A stretch of DNA of 16,426 nucleotides. Origin: Clostridia bacterium. GTDB lineage: Bacteria > Bacillota > Clostridia > Oscillospirales > Acutalibacteraceae. The stretch lies in assembly GCA_900766585.1 (NCBI GenBank), contig CAAFVV010000015.1:1-16426 (forward strand). Direction: 5' to 3'. Positions 5,446 through 12,075 of the stretch are shown here, piece after piece (position 1 is the stretch's first letter; each line of letters starts with the position of its first letter). The position numbers were made by a program, and so were the translations under genes. Under the pieces are notes generated by a model. It ran no database searches. It was not told where the DNA came from and saw only the letters and a list, made by a program, of their open reading frames with translations.

Positions 5446-6610
5446 TCTCTGCGCCGACATCGGCTACAAAAGCATCAACCACTACGGCGAGCAGCTGTGC
5501 GGCGACCATGTGGAGCTTGTGGAGCAGGACGAGGACTCCCCCGTTCTCGTCCTCGCGGACGGACTCGGCAGCGGCGTCAAGGCGAGCATCCTCTCCACCC
5601 TCACCTCGCGCATCATCTCGACCATGATGGCGCAGGGGCTGTCGCTGGAGGACTGCGTTGAGACCATCGCCGCCACGCTGCCCATCTGCTCGGTGCGCGG
5701 CGTCGCCTATTCCACCTTCACGATCATTCACCTGATCCGCTCGCAGACCGCCGAGATCATCCAGTATGACAACCCGCGCGTCATTCTGCTGCGGGACGGA
5801 AAAAATTACGACTATCCCTGCACGGAAACGGTCATCGGCGGCAAGAAGATTCTCAAGTCCAGCATCAAGCTGTGTGAAAACGATATTTTTGTGGCGATGA
5901 GCGACGGGTGCCCCCATGCCGGGATCGGCGGCGCCTACAACTTCGGCTGGAAGCGGGAGGACATCATCGGCTTTCTGGAAACGATTGCCGATGTCGGCTA
6001 TACCGCCAAGACCCTGTCCACCATGCTGGTGGATGAGTGCAACAAGCTCTACGGCGGCAAACCCGGGGATGACGCAACCGCTTGTGTCGTGCATATCCGG
6101 CGGCGCTCGCCGGTGAACATGCTGTTCGGCCCGCCGCAGAACCGCGACGACTGCGAACGGATGATGTCGCTGTTTTTCTCCAAGGAGGGCAAGCACATCG
6201 TCTGCGGCGGCACCACCGCCACAATTGCTGCCGCCTACCTCGGCAAGCCGGTACGGGCAAGCCTGAAGTTTGAACGCTCCGACGTGCCGCCGACCGCAGA
6301 GATCGAAGGCGTTGACCTCGTCACAGAGGGGGTCATCACGGTCAACAAGGTCGTGAGCTATGCCAAGGATTATCTCCGCGACAACGAAAGCTATGAGCAG
6401 TGGGGCTTCAAACGGGACGGTGCATCGCTGATCTGCCGGCTGCTGTTTGAGGAGGCGACCGACATTAACTTTTTTGTCGGGCGCGCTGTCAATCCGGCCC
6501 ATCAGAATCCCGATCTGCCGATCAATTTCCACATTAAAATGAATCTGGTCAAGGAGCTGTCCGAATGTCTGCGGCAGATGGGCAAGCGCATCAAAGTCAG
6601 CTATTTCTAA
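5438..6610 (+). CDS. SpoIIE/PP2C-like serine/threonine phosphatase, hydrogenase-associated
   Basis: A 390-aa soluble protein. The N-terminal part, to about residue 220, is an SpoIIE-type PP2C domain with the metal-binding acidic residues in place: GDH (D23), LADGLGSG (D41), MSDGCPHAG (near 153) and GDDATACVV (near 210). Such enzymes remove phosphate from Ser/Thr residues using Mn or Mg. The C-terminal 170 residues form a second domain I do not recognise (HIVCGGTTATIAAAYLGKPV and VNKVVSYAKDYL within it). PP2C genes are known neighbours of group C hydrogenases, where the phosphatase is taken to be the signalling output. The start lies inside the end of the HydS-like gene. No cognate kinase or antagonist is in the window. 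Confidence 0.8.
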   Translation: MNNLCADIGYKSINHYGEQLCGDHVELVEQDEDSPVLVLADGLGSGVKASILSTLTSRIISTMMAQGLSLEDCVETIAATLPICSVRGVAYSTFTIIHLIRSQTAEIIQYDNPRVILLRDGKNYDYPCTETVIGGKKILKSSIKLCENDIFVAMSDGCPHAGIGGAYNFGWKREDIIGFLETIADVGYTAKTLSTMLVDECNKLYGGKPGDDATACVVHIRRRSPVNMLFGPPQNRDDCERMMSLFFSKEGKHIVCGGTTATIAAAYLGKPVRASLKFERSDVPPTAEIEGVDLVTEGVITVNKVVSYAKDYLRDNESYEQWGFKRDGASLICRLLFEEATDINFFVGRAVNPAHQNPDLPINFHIKMNLVKELSECLRQMGKRIKVSYF

Positions 6611-6631
6611 GCGAAGACGGGGAGAAGAACC

Positions 6632-8056
6632 ATGAGAAAATTTGACACAAAAGTACAGCATCTGAAATACAAGGTTCTGCGCGAGGTGGCGCGGCATGAG
6701 TGGGCGGGTGATCTCACCGAAAGCGTGCTCGACATTCCGAAAGCCATCGTGCCGGGAAAAGAGCCGACTATGCGCTGCTGCGTCTACAAGGAGCGGGCAA
6801 TCCTGGCAGAACGGGTCAAAGCCGCCATGGGCGGTGACCGCGGCAACCCGAACGTCATCGAGGTTATCGACATTGCCTGCGATGAATGCCCCGTCGGCGG
6901 CTATGAGGTCACGAACGCCTGCCGCGGCTGTCTTGCCCACCGCTGCGAGGATGTCTGCCGCCGCGGCGCACTCACCTTTGACAAGGATCATGTCGCCCAT
7001 ATCGACAAGTCAAAGTGCGTCGAATGCGGTGCCTGTGCCAAGGTCTGCCCCTACACCGCTATCGTCAGCCGCAAGCGCCCCTGCCAGAACGCCTGCAAGA
7101 TCAAGGCCATCTCCATGAATGAGGACAAGGCGGCGCTGATCGACAACCACAAATGCATTTCCTGCGGTGCCTGCGTCTACCAGTGCCCGTTCGGTGCCAT
7201 CACCGACAAATCCTTTATTCTCGATGCCATCCGCCTGCTTAAGGGCAGCGACGGCGGTCAGGCGTACAAGGTCTATGCGCTCGTCGCCCCCTCGATTTCC
7301 AGCCAGTTCACCTATGCGAAGCTCGGACAGGTCATCACGGGCCTTAAAGAGCTGGGCTTCCACACCGTCGTCGAGGCGGCGCTCGGCGCGGACATGGTCG
7401 CACAGGCGGAATCCAAAGAGCTTGCGGAAAAAGGCTTTTTGACCAGCTCCTGCTGCCCGGCATTTGTAAATTATGTGGAGAAGAACTTCCCCGATCTTGT
7501 CCCCTTTATTTCCCACAACCCCTCGCCGATGGCAGCAATCGCGAAATACATCAAGGGTACGGATCCGACGGCGCGCATAGTCTTTATCGGGCCCTGCACC
7601 GCGAAAAAGATGGAGGTGCAGAAGGACGCCGTTCGCCCGTTTGTGGATGTGGCGATGACGTTTGAAGAGCTGCAGGCGCTGTTTGACAGCCGCGATCTCG
7701 ACATCACTGCGCTGCCCGAGGGCGTGCTTGACAACGCCTCCTATTTCGGCCGCATCTTCGCCCGCAGCGGCGGTCTGTCCGCAGCGGTGGCCGAGGGTCT
7801 GAAAGAACAGGGACTCGACGATTTTCCGCTGAACGCCTGCGCCTGCGACGGCATTGAGGCATGCCGCATCGCCCTGCTGAAAAAGAGCAAGGGTGTGCTC
7901 GACGCCAACTTCATCGAGGGTATGGCGTGTCTCGGCGGCTGCATCGGCGGCGCCGGATGCCTGACCCATGGGGAGAAGAACAAAGCCGAGGTTGATAAAT
8001 ACGGCATGGAAGCCCACGAAAAGACCATTCTCGATGCCGTTTCCGTGCTGAAATAA
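6632..8056 (+). CDS. [FeFe] hydrogenase, ferredoxin-type, group B-like
   Basis: A 474-aa monomeric-type [FeFe] hydrogenase. The N-terminal region carries several Fe-S sites: C97/C100/C105/C109 (CRGCLAHRCEDVC), C129/C132/C135/C139 and C175/C178/C181/C185, plus extra pairs C83/C86 and C151/C155. The H-cluster domain has L1 TSSCCPAFV (C274, C275), L2 FIGPCTAKKMEVQ (C322) and L3 EGMACLGGCIGGAGC (C433, C437). All H-cluster ligands, the L1 proton-relay Cys and the L3 Met431 are kept, so it should be catalytic, probably evolving H2 from reduced ferredoxin. The L2 Met is replaced by Gly320. It is the last gene of the operon, 21 nt after the phosphatase, with GGGGAGAAG before ATG 6632. It may be the enzyme whose level or state the HydS-PP2C pair controls, though this is inference. 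Confidence 0.85.
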   Translation: MRKFDTKVQHLKYKVLREVARHEWAGDLTESVLDIPKAIVPGKEPTMRCCVYKERAILAERVKAAMGGDRGNPNVIEVIDIACDECPVGGYEVTNACRGCLAHRCEDVCRRGALTFDKDHVAHIDKSKCVECGACAKVCPYTAIVSRKRPCQNACKIKAISMNEDKAALIDNHKCISCGACVYQCPFGAITDKSFILDAIRLLKGSDGGQAYKVYALVAPSISSQFTYAKLGQVITGLKELGFHTVVEAALGADMVAQAESKELAEKGFLTSSCCPAFVNYVEKNFPDLVPFISHNPSPMAAIAKYIKGTDPTARIVFIGPCTAKKMEVQKDAVRPFVDVAMTFEELQALFDSRDLDITALPEGVLDNASYFGRIFARSGGLSAAVAEGLKEQGLDDFPLNACACDGIEACRIALLKKSKGVLDANFIEGMACLGGCIGGAGCLTHGEKNKAEVDKYGMEAHEKTILDAVSVLK

Positions 8057-8094
8057 ACCAAACAACATACAAATAACATACAGCCATGAAACAA

Positions 8095-8158
8095 CCCCCT
8101 TAGAGTAGATACTTGAAAAAGCAAAAAATCAAGTTCTGCTCTGAGGGGGGGGATTTTT
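8095..8158 (+). promoter_or_regulatory. Long imperfect hairpin at the IS3 remnant; hides an SD and may also terminate the operon
   Basis: The arm at 8095-8116 (CCCCCTTAGAGTAGA then TACTTGA) pairs with 8129-8149 (TCAAGTTCTGCTCTGAGGGG and G), with two mismatches and one bulge, around a short A-rich loop. The G-run in the 3' arm is also the only SD for the transposase-like ATG at 8159, so the site is masked in the folded RNA. The stem is followed by ATTTTT, so for transcripts leaving the hydrogenase operon it may act as a terminator. Which role dominates is not known. Confidence 0.5.
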
Positions 8159-8621
8159 ATGCCGAGAAAGACGCACAAGAACAAAATGTACGGCGCAGAG
8201 TTAAAAAAGCAAGCGGCAGAGGTATATCTGTCAGGGAAGAGCAGTCGGTAAGAGGCAGGAAAAACACGGAATTTCAGCAAAATGTACTCCCGAAGACAGG
8301 ATAAGACTGTATAGTAGTCAATAGAGAAAATAAGGCACGCAGCGGCGCCGGAGAAGCAATCTATATACCTAGGTTTAGCGGTGACGACTATCATACCAAT
8401 AGATATACGCTTGGGTGCGCAGGTATGAAGAAGGAGTGGAGAAGCTGAAGGATAACCGAGGCAGGACAAGGCAGGCGGAGGAAATGACAGAGATTGACAA
8501 GCTCAAAGCTGAAATGAAAATACCTAAAGCAAGGAACGGACAGCCTGAAACGGAGAACACCTCTACAAAAAACTGCCGGAGCAAAAAGGCGGCGGATGCT
8601 GACGGGGCGCGGCAGGAGTAC
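8159..8621 (+). pseudogene. IS3-family transposase OrfA remnant
   Basis: It begins at ATG 8159 as MPRKTHKNKMYGAELKKQAA and EVYLSGKSSR, a typical OrfA helix-turn-helix beginning, and hits a stop after 30 codons. Recognisable OrfA sequence returns around 8410 in another frame as WVRRYEEGVEKLKDNRGRTR, followed by the coiled-coil segment (EEMTEIDKLKAEMKIPKARN). Several leucines expected in the zipper are replaced by Pro or Ser, as expected for decay without selection. Nothing useful was readable between about 8250 and 8400. It cannot make a functional protein. Confidence 0.75.
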
Positions 8622-9104
8622 ATGTACATGGCGATGGCATTTTCCAATGAGCACAGAAGCCTGTTCCGTCAGTGTTATGAGAGCTCGCTGTCTTATGGGC
8701 TTTCTCGGACTGAAATCCGTTATCCGAAAGAGACAGCACAATTACATCAAGTCCGCACCTGAAATTACCGCTGAAAATGTAATGAGCAGAAATTTCAAGG
8801 CAAACGTGCCGTTTAAAAAACGGGCTGTCGATGCTGCGAAATTGAAATATTATGTTGGTGCCGAGGTGAAGAAGCTGCAGTTTTCGGCAATCCTTGACCT
8901 TTATGACTGACGTATTATTGCATACAGGCTCGGTGACAGCAATAACAATGCGCTTGTATATGAAACATTCGAGGGAGCGAGAAGCCTTTATCCGAATGCC
9001 AGGTCCATATTCCGCAGTGACAGGGGAATTCAATACACAAACAAGATCTTTCACCAAAAGGCCGTTGATGCGGGCCTATTAGACAGAGCCGCACGGGGGC
9101 GATA
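8622..9104 (+). pseudogene. IS3-family transposase OrfB remnant (in-frame stop, 3' truncated)
   Basis: One frame reads through IKSAPEITAENVMSRNFKAN, then VDAAKLKYYVGAEVKKLQFSAILDLYD, then a TGA at 8908-8910, and continues in the same frame RIIAYRLGDSNNNALVYETF and FRSDRGIQYTNKIFHQKAVD to a stop at 9102-9104. This matches the integrase core of IS3-family OrfB, with a first Asp in AVDAAK and a second in SDRG. The TGA replaces an Arg codon that I recall as DLYDRR in relatives, a one-base change from CGA. The part with the catalytic Glu is deleted. The N-terminal third (8622-8690) is too degraded to place. Confidence 0.85.
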
Positions 9105-9118
9105 ATTTTTAGGGGGGA

Positions 9119-10198
9119 TCAGCCGCGGCCGAAGGTGTCGCTGCGCAGGTCGCGGTCCACAAGCAGAAAATAGGTCTTGCCGCGGGCGACGCCGGCGTCC
9201 GTGCCGTCCGTCTCATAGAGCCGGAGCGCGTCGGCGGTGCGCTTCCAGCGGATATCCCGCATACGCCCGCCGGTGAAGAGCTTGCCGTCGCCCTCCGTGA
9301 GGTCAAAGCTGATCGTGGTCTTGTTTTCCGCATAGCGGCGGTCAAACAGCACGACCACGTTGGCAGCCGAGAGCTGCACGCCCGAAAGACTCGTATGGGT
9401 CTTGGGATTGCTGAGTGTGCCGTTGCGCTTGTAATACAGCCCCTCGTCGGGATAGTATTTGAAGTTGACCGTCTGCCCGCGCGACACGCGGCACTGCAGC
9501 TCGGCCGCCGTGCTGCCCGAGGTCAGGCCGCGGTCATACCGAAACGGCAGTCCCGCCTTGCTGCTCGTGCGGAAATTCTGCCGCTTGGCGATTGCGGTGA
9601 GATTTTTTCCCGAGGTCACGAGGCTGTATTCGTAGCCGCGCTCCGACCGCAGCGCCTTGTCGCGCCAGAACAGCGAGCCGTCATACCGCAGCGCGTTCAC
9701 ATCCGCGAGATCGCGCTCGCCAAGCGCCGCCAGCGCCGCCTTGCTGCCGCCCGCATGGGCGTAGATCAGGTCGAGTGACTGTGCCAGCAGCACAAACGGC
9801 GTGCGGGCGGAGCGCACGGGGCCGAGCTTGTCCGGCACGCGGGCGGTGCTGGCAAACACCGCCATAATGCGGGTGATGCCGCCCTCGGTCTCCGCCTCAA
9901 AATACCAGTCGGCGCGGTCGATGCCGCACTGCGGGCGGGAGCGGGAGTCGTTGCCGAGCATAATGCCGACCGGGCGGGCCGAAATGCCCTTCTCCATATC
10001 CTTTACGCCGGTCAGCGGATTTTCCGCCATCTCCGGCGCCTTCGTCGTCGACGGTTCAGTCTTTTCGGTCGTCTGCACCGCTGCGGATGTCGGTGCCGAG
10101 GACTCTGTGCCGCTTTCGCCGCCGAGCGGAACAAACGTACAGCCGGACAGGGACAGCAAAAGCAGCCACCCCGCCGCAATCAGTGCCGGTGCTTTCAT
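9119..10198 (-). CDS. DUF3048 domain lipoprotein (YerB-like)
   Basis: A 359-aa lipoprotein. The signal peptide MKAPALIAAGWLLLLSLSGC ends in the lipobox LSGC, so Cys20 should be lipidated and the protein held on the outer face of the membrane. A Ser/Thr-rich linker (about 25-60) leads into the DUF3048 fold, with PVGIMLGNDSRSRPQCGIDR, an internal VFASTARVPDKLGPVRSART segment and a C-terminal beta-rich half (ANVVVLFDRRY...KTYFLLVDRD). The biochemical function of the YerB family is unknown. I chose ATG 10198 (GAGGAGG upstream, direct signal peptide) over an in-frame start 19 codons earlier, which would put charged sequence before the signal peptide. It is a single-gene unit, divergent from the PucR-type regulator, with its own promoter at 10258-10286. 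Confidence 0.85.
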   Translation of the reverse strand: MKAPALIAAGWLLLLSLSGCTFVPLGGESGTESSAPTSAAVQTTEKTEPSTTKAPEMAENPLTGVKDMEKGISARPVGIMLGNDSRSRPQCGIDRADWYFEAETEGGITRIMAVFASTARVPDKLGPVRSARTPFVLLAQSLDLIYAHAGGSKAALAALGERDLADVNALRYDGSLFWRDKALRSERGYEYSLVTSGKNLTAIAKRQNFRTSSKAGLPFRYDRGLTSGSTAAELQCRVSRGQTVNFKYYPDEGLYYKRNGTLSNPKTHTSLSGVQLSAANVVVLFDRRYAENKTTISFDLTEGDGKLFTGGRMRDIRWKRTADALRLYETDGTDAGVARGKTYFLLVDRDLRSDTFGRG

Positions 10199-10257
10199 GG
10201 GATCTGGTGCCTCCTCAAAACCGGCGGCTTGCGCCGCGCTTTTGTGTACAGCCATTC

Positions 10258-10286
10258 AGTATACACCCGTTTTGCAAATTATGCAA
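10258..10286 (-). promoter_or_regulatory. Promoter of the DUF3048 lipoprotein gene
   Basis: On the minus strand TTGCAT (10286-10281), a 17-nt spacer and TATACT (10263-10258), 4/6 and 5/6 matches. It lies 60 nt upstream of the chosen start codon. Confidence 0.6.
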
Positions 10287-10417
10287 GGGAAAAGTTTGAA
10301 GACAGCGCCGCCCTGCCATTTTTGCGCGCCGATGCCGAAAAACGGGCGGGATCTGCTGTTCCACTCGCTATTAAATAAGAACAAAATAAAAATAATTTGA
10401 AAAAAAGCAATTTTTCC

Positions 10418-10446
10418 TTGCAATTTCCCGGCGAATTGTGTAAAAT
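10418..10446 (+). promoter_or_regulatory. Sigma-A promoter of the PucR/CdaR-type regulator
   Basis: TTGCAA (10418-10423), an ideal 17-nt spacer and TAAAAT (10441-10446), 5/6 at each box. It predicts a start point near 10453 and therefore a 5' leader of about 220 nt before the ATG at 10676. Confidence 0.7.
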
Positions 10447-10452
10447 GGATAC

Positions 10453-10675
10453 AATGACCCGTAGTCTGTGCGGACGCGGCAAAGCTGACACCGTCCGCTC
10501 CCCAGAGGGGGATGCGGGATCAGACGGATCGGAGCCTGTCCCGGCAGGTTGTTCTCCCGCGCGGGAGAAGACCGCATGGCCGCTCCGCAAAATTCACCGC
10601 CGCCGCGGATCCGGGCTGTTTCGGCCAGAGGGTCGCCCGCATACGGGACGGCGCAGAGAAAAGGGGAAATCAACT
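10453..10675 (+). other. Long structured 5' leader of the PucR/CdaR-type gene
   Basis: Non-coding by composition, although no stop falls in frame with the gene. A hand fold gives a three-way junction: P1 GTCTG/CAGAC (10464-10468 with 10521-10525), P2 GCGGACG/CGTCCGC (10470-10476 with 10492-10498) capped by CGGC-AAA-GCTG, and P3 TCCCC/GGGGA (10499-10503 with 10508-10512). An 18-nt perfect palindrome TTCTCCCGCGCGGGAGAA follows at 10552-10569. It matches no riboswitch class I could identify. It may be a cis-regulatory RNA, but a GC-rich sequence folds easily. Confidence 0.35.
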
Positions 10676-11761
10676 ATGTCCAACCGACTCTTCCAGGGTG
10701 TCATCCATCAGATGAAGGATGCGATTGACCGCACCGTCGGCGTGATCGACGAGGGAATGTCCGTCATCGCGTGCAGCGATTTGAGCCGCATCGGCGAGAT
10801 TGTGCCGTCGCTGACCGCCGAATCGTTCACCGCGACCCAGACGTTTGTTCTGGACACCTGCACCTACAAGCCGTTCGGCAACCGCCCGCACTGCGAGAAT
10901 ATCGTGTTCGTGGAGGGCACCGACGAGGAGGCCTCCCGCTTTGCCTCGCTGATGGCGGTCTCGCTTGCCAGCATCAAGCAGTATTATGATGAAAAGTATG
11001 ATCGCGGCAACTTTGTCAAGAATGTGATCCTCGACAACATCCTGCCCGGTGACATCTATCTGAAGTCCCGCGAGATGCGGTTTAACAACGATGTCAGCCG
11101 CGTGGTGCTGCTCATCCGTATCGGCAATCGTTCGGATGTGTCCGCCTTTGATATCATCCAGAACCTCTTCCCGGATAAGAATAAGGATTTTGTACTCAAT
11201 ATCAATGATACCGATATCGCACTCGTGAAGGAGATCCGTCCGGGCATCGACGTCCATGACCTCGAAAAGCTCGCGCGCTCCATCGTGGATACGCTCGGCA
11301 GCGAGTTCTATACCCACGCCACTGTCGGTATCGGCACCGTGGTCGAGGGCATCAAGGATCTGGCGCGTTCCTTTAAGGAGGCGCAGGTCTCGCTCGAGGT
11401 CGGCAAGGTGTTTGACACCGAGAAGATCATCATCAGCTATGAGCATCTCGGCATCGCCCGTCTGATCTATCAGCTGCCGACCACGCTGTGCGGCATGTTC
11501 CTCAACGAGGTGTTCAAGAAAGGCTCCATCGACTCGCTCGATCAGGAGACGCTCTTCACGATCCAGCGCTTCTTTGAAAATAACCTCAACGTGTCCGAGA
11601 CGTCCCGCAAGCTGTTCGTGCACCGCAACACGCTGGTCTACCGCCTGGAGAAGATCAAGCGCCTGACCGGTCTCGATCTGCGCGAGTTCGACGATGCCAT
11701 CGTGTTTAAAGTGGCGCTCATGGTCAAAAAATACCTGCAGGTGAACCCGACGAAGTATTGA
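10676..11761 (+). CDS. PucR/CdaR-type helix-turn-helix transcriptional regulator
   Basis: A 361-aa cytoplasmic regulator. Residues 1-125 look like a CdaR-type sugar-diacid recognition domain (VGVIDEGMSVIACSDLSRIG). The middle, about 130-270, is the CdaR GGDEF-like domain (VGIGTVVEGIKDLARSFKEA). The C-terminal PucR-type HTH includes NNLNVSETSRKLFVHRNTLV and YRLEKIKRLTGLD at about 300-335. Family members are activators responding to small acids or purine metabolites; the ligand here is unknown. The start ATG 10676 follows an AGGGGAAA SD. The same frame stays open about 90 codons upstream, but that part is not protein-like and spans the promoter and leader. No obvious target operon is adjacent and it is transcribed alone, ending in a strong terminator, so it may regulate distant genes. 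Confidence 0.8.
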   Translation: MSNRLFQGVIHQMKDAIDRTVGVIDEGMSVIACSDLSRIGEIVPSLTAESFTATQTFVLDTCTYKPFGNRPHCENIVFVEGTDEEASRFASLMAVSLASIKQYYDEKYDRGNFVKNVILDNILPGDIYLKSREMRFNNDVSRVVLLIRIGNRSDVSAFDIIQNLFPDKNKDFVLNINDTDIALVKEIRPGIDVHDLEKLARSIVDTLGSEFYTHATVGIGTVVEGIKDLARSFKEAQVSLEVGKVFDTEKIIISYEHLGIARLIYQLPTTLCGMFLNEVFKKGSIDSLDQETLFTIQRFFENNLNVSETSRKLFVHRNTLVYRLEKIKRLTGLDLREFDDAIVFKVALMVKKYLQVNPTKY

Positions 11762-11766
11762 TGTGT

Positions 11767-11787
11767 CTGCCCCGGAAAACGGGGCAG
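11767..11787 (+). terminator. Short hairpin directly after the PucR/CdaR-type gene
   Basis: CTGCCCC-GGAAAAC-GGGGCAG is a perfect 7-bp stem starting 6 nt after the stop codon. It has no T-run of its own and precedes the main terminator. It may protect the 3' end or help termination. Confidence 0.45.
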
Positions 11788-11795
11788 GATCACGC

Positions 11796-11839
11796 CTTTT
11801 CCCGCCGAAGGCAGCCCCTTCGGCGGGAAAAGCTGTTTT
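11796..11839 (+). terminator. Intrinsic terminator, 16-bp perfect stem
   Basis: CTTTTCCCGCCGAAGG (11796-11811) and CCTTCGGCGGGAAAAG (11817-11832) pair perfectly around the loop CAGCC, followed by CTGTTTT. The A-rich start of the opposite arm makes it plausible in both directions. It separates the PucR-type gene from the ftsEX operon. Confidence 0.8.
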
Positions 11840-11889
11840 CTCCCGCGATCATTTTCCAAATGGCGGGAGATTTGACAGGATTTTTAATC

Positions 11890-12075
11890 TTGCCGCCCGC
11901 GGGCGGCGTGTGGTATGGTAACAGGCAGGGGAAGCGGCGCGTGCTGCGCCCCTGCGGCAATGGCCGCCTGCAGGCGGCATCGGCGGAGCAAAGTCTTTGC
12001 CGGATGAGTGCGAAATTTCGCGGTTTTTGCCGCAGACGATAGAATGTTTCAAACCGAACAGGAGGTGCCATTCAG
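11890..12075 (+). promoter_or_regulatory. Palindrome-rich upstream region of ftsE with a weak promoter candidate
   Basis: Candidate promoter TTGCCG (11890-11895), 18-nt spacer, TATGGT (11914-11919), 4/6 at each box. The region then holds a series of perfect palindromes: GCCGCCCGCGGGCGGC (11892-11907, inside the promoter spacer), GCCGCCTGCAGGCGGC (11963-11978), GCAAAG-T-CTTTGC (11988-12000) and GCGAAATTTCGC (12010-12021). It ends with the AGGAGGTG SD at 12060-12066. No coding potential is seen. These may be operators or leader hairpins. Confidence 0.35.

Larger units (their letters stand above)
8091..9104 (+). mobile_element. Decayed IS3-family insertion sequence remnant
   Basis: Two transposase reading frames in the OrfA-OrfB order typical of IS3 elements are readable only in pieces and in different frames. 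The 3' end is missing: the OrfB-like sequence stops just after FHQKAVDAGLLD, well before the final catalytic Glu, and the next gene ends 15 nt later. The left end is taken as the start of the long hairpin. No right terminal repeat or target duplication was found. Confidence 0.75.

Noticed and set aside
5429..7000. Minus-strand 523-codon open frame opposite the phosphatase and hydrogenase
   Set aside because: Low-complexity Ala/Asp/Val composition and no motif; the plus strand carries recognised domains throughout.
8057..8094. ACATAC direct repeats after the hydrogenase operon
   Set aside because: Two very short copies in an AT-rich spacer; not distinguishable from chance, and not a CRISPR.
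10199..10255. Earlier start of the DUF3048 lipoprotein at 10255
   Set aside because: It would bury the signal peptide behind 19 mostly polar residues and place the start just next to the predicted transcription start.
10397..10675. N-terminal extension of the PucR/CdaR-type gene to 10397
   Set aside because: The extension covers the promoter and leader, reads as non-protein-like Arg/Gly/Pro sequence and has no SD; ATG 10676 has one.
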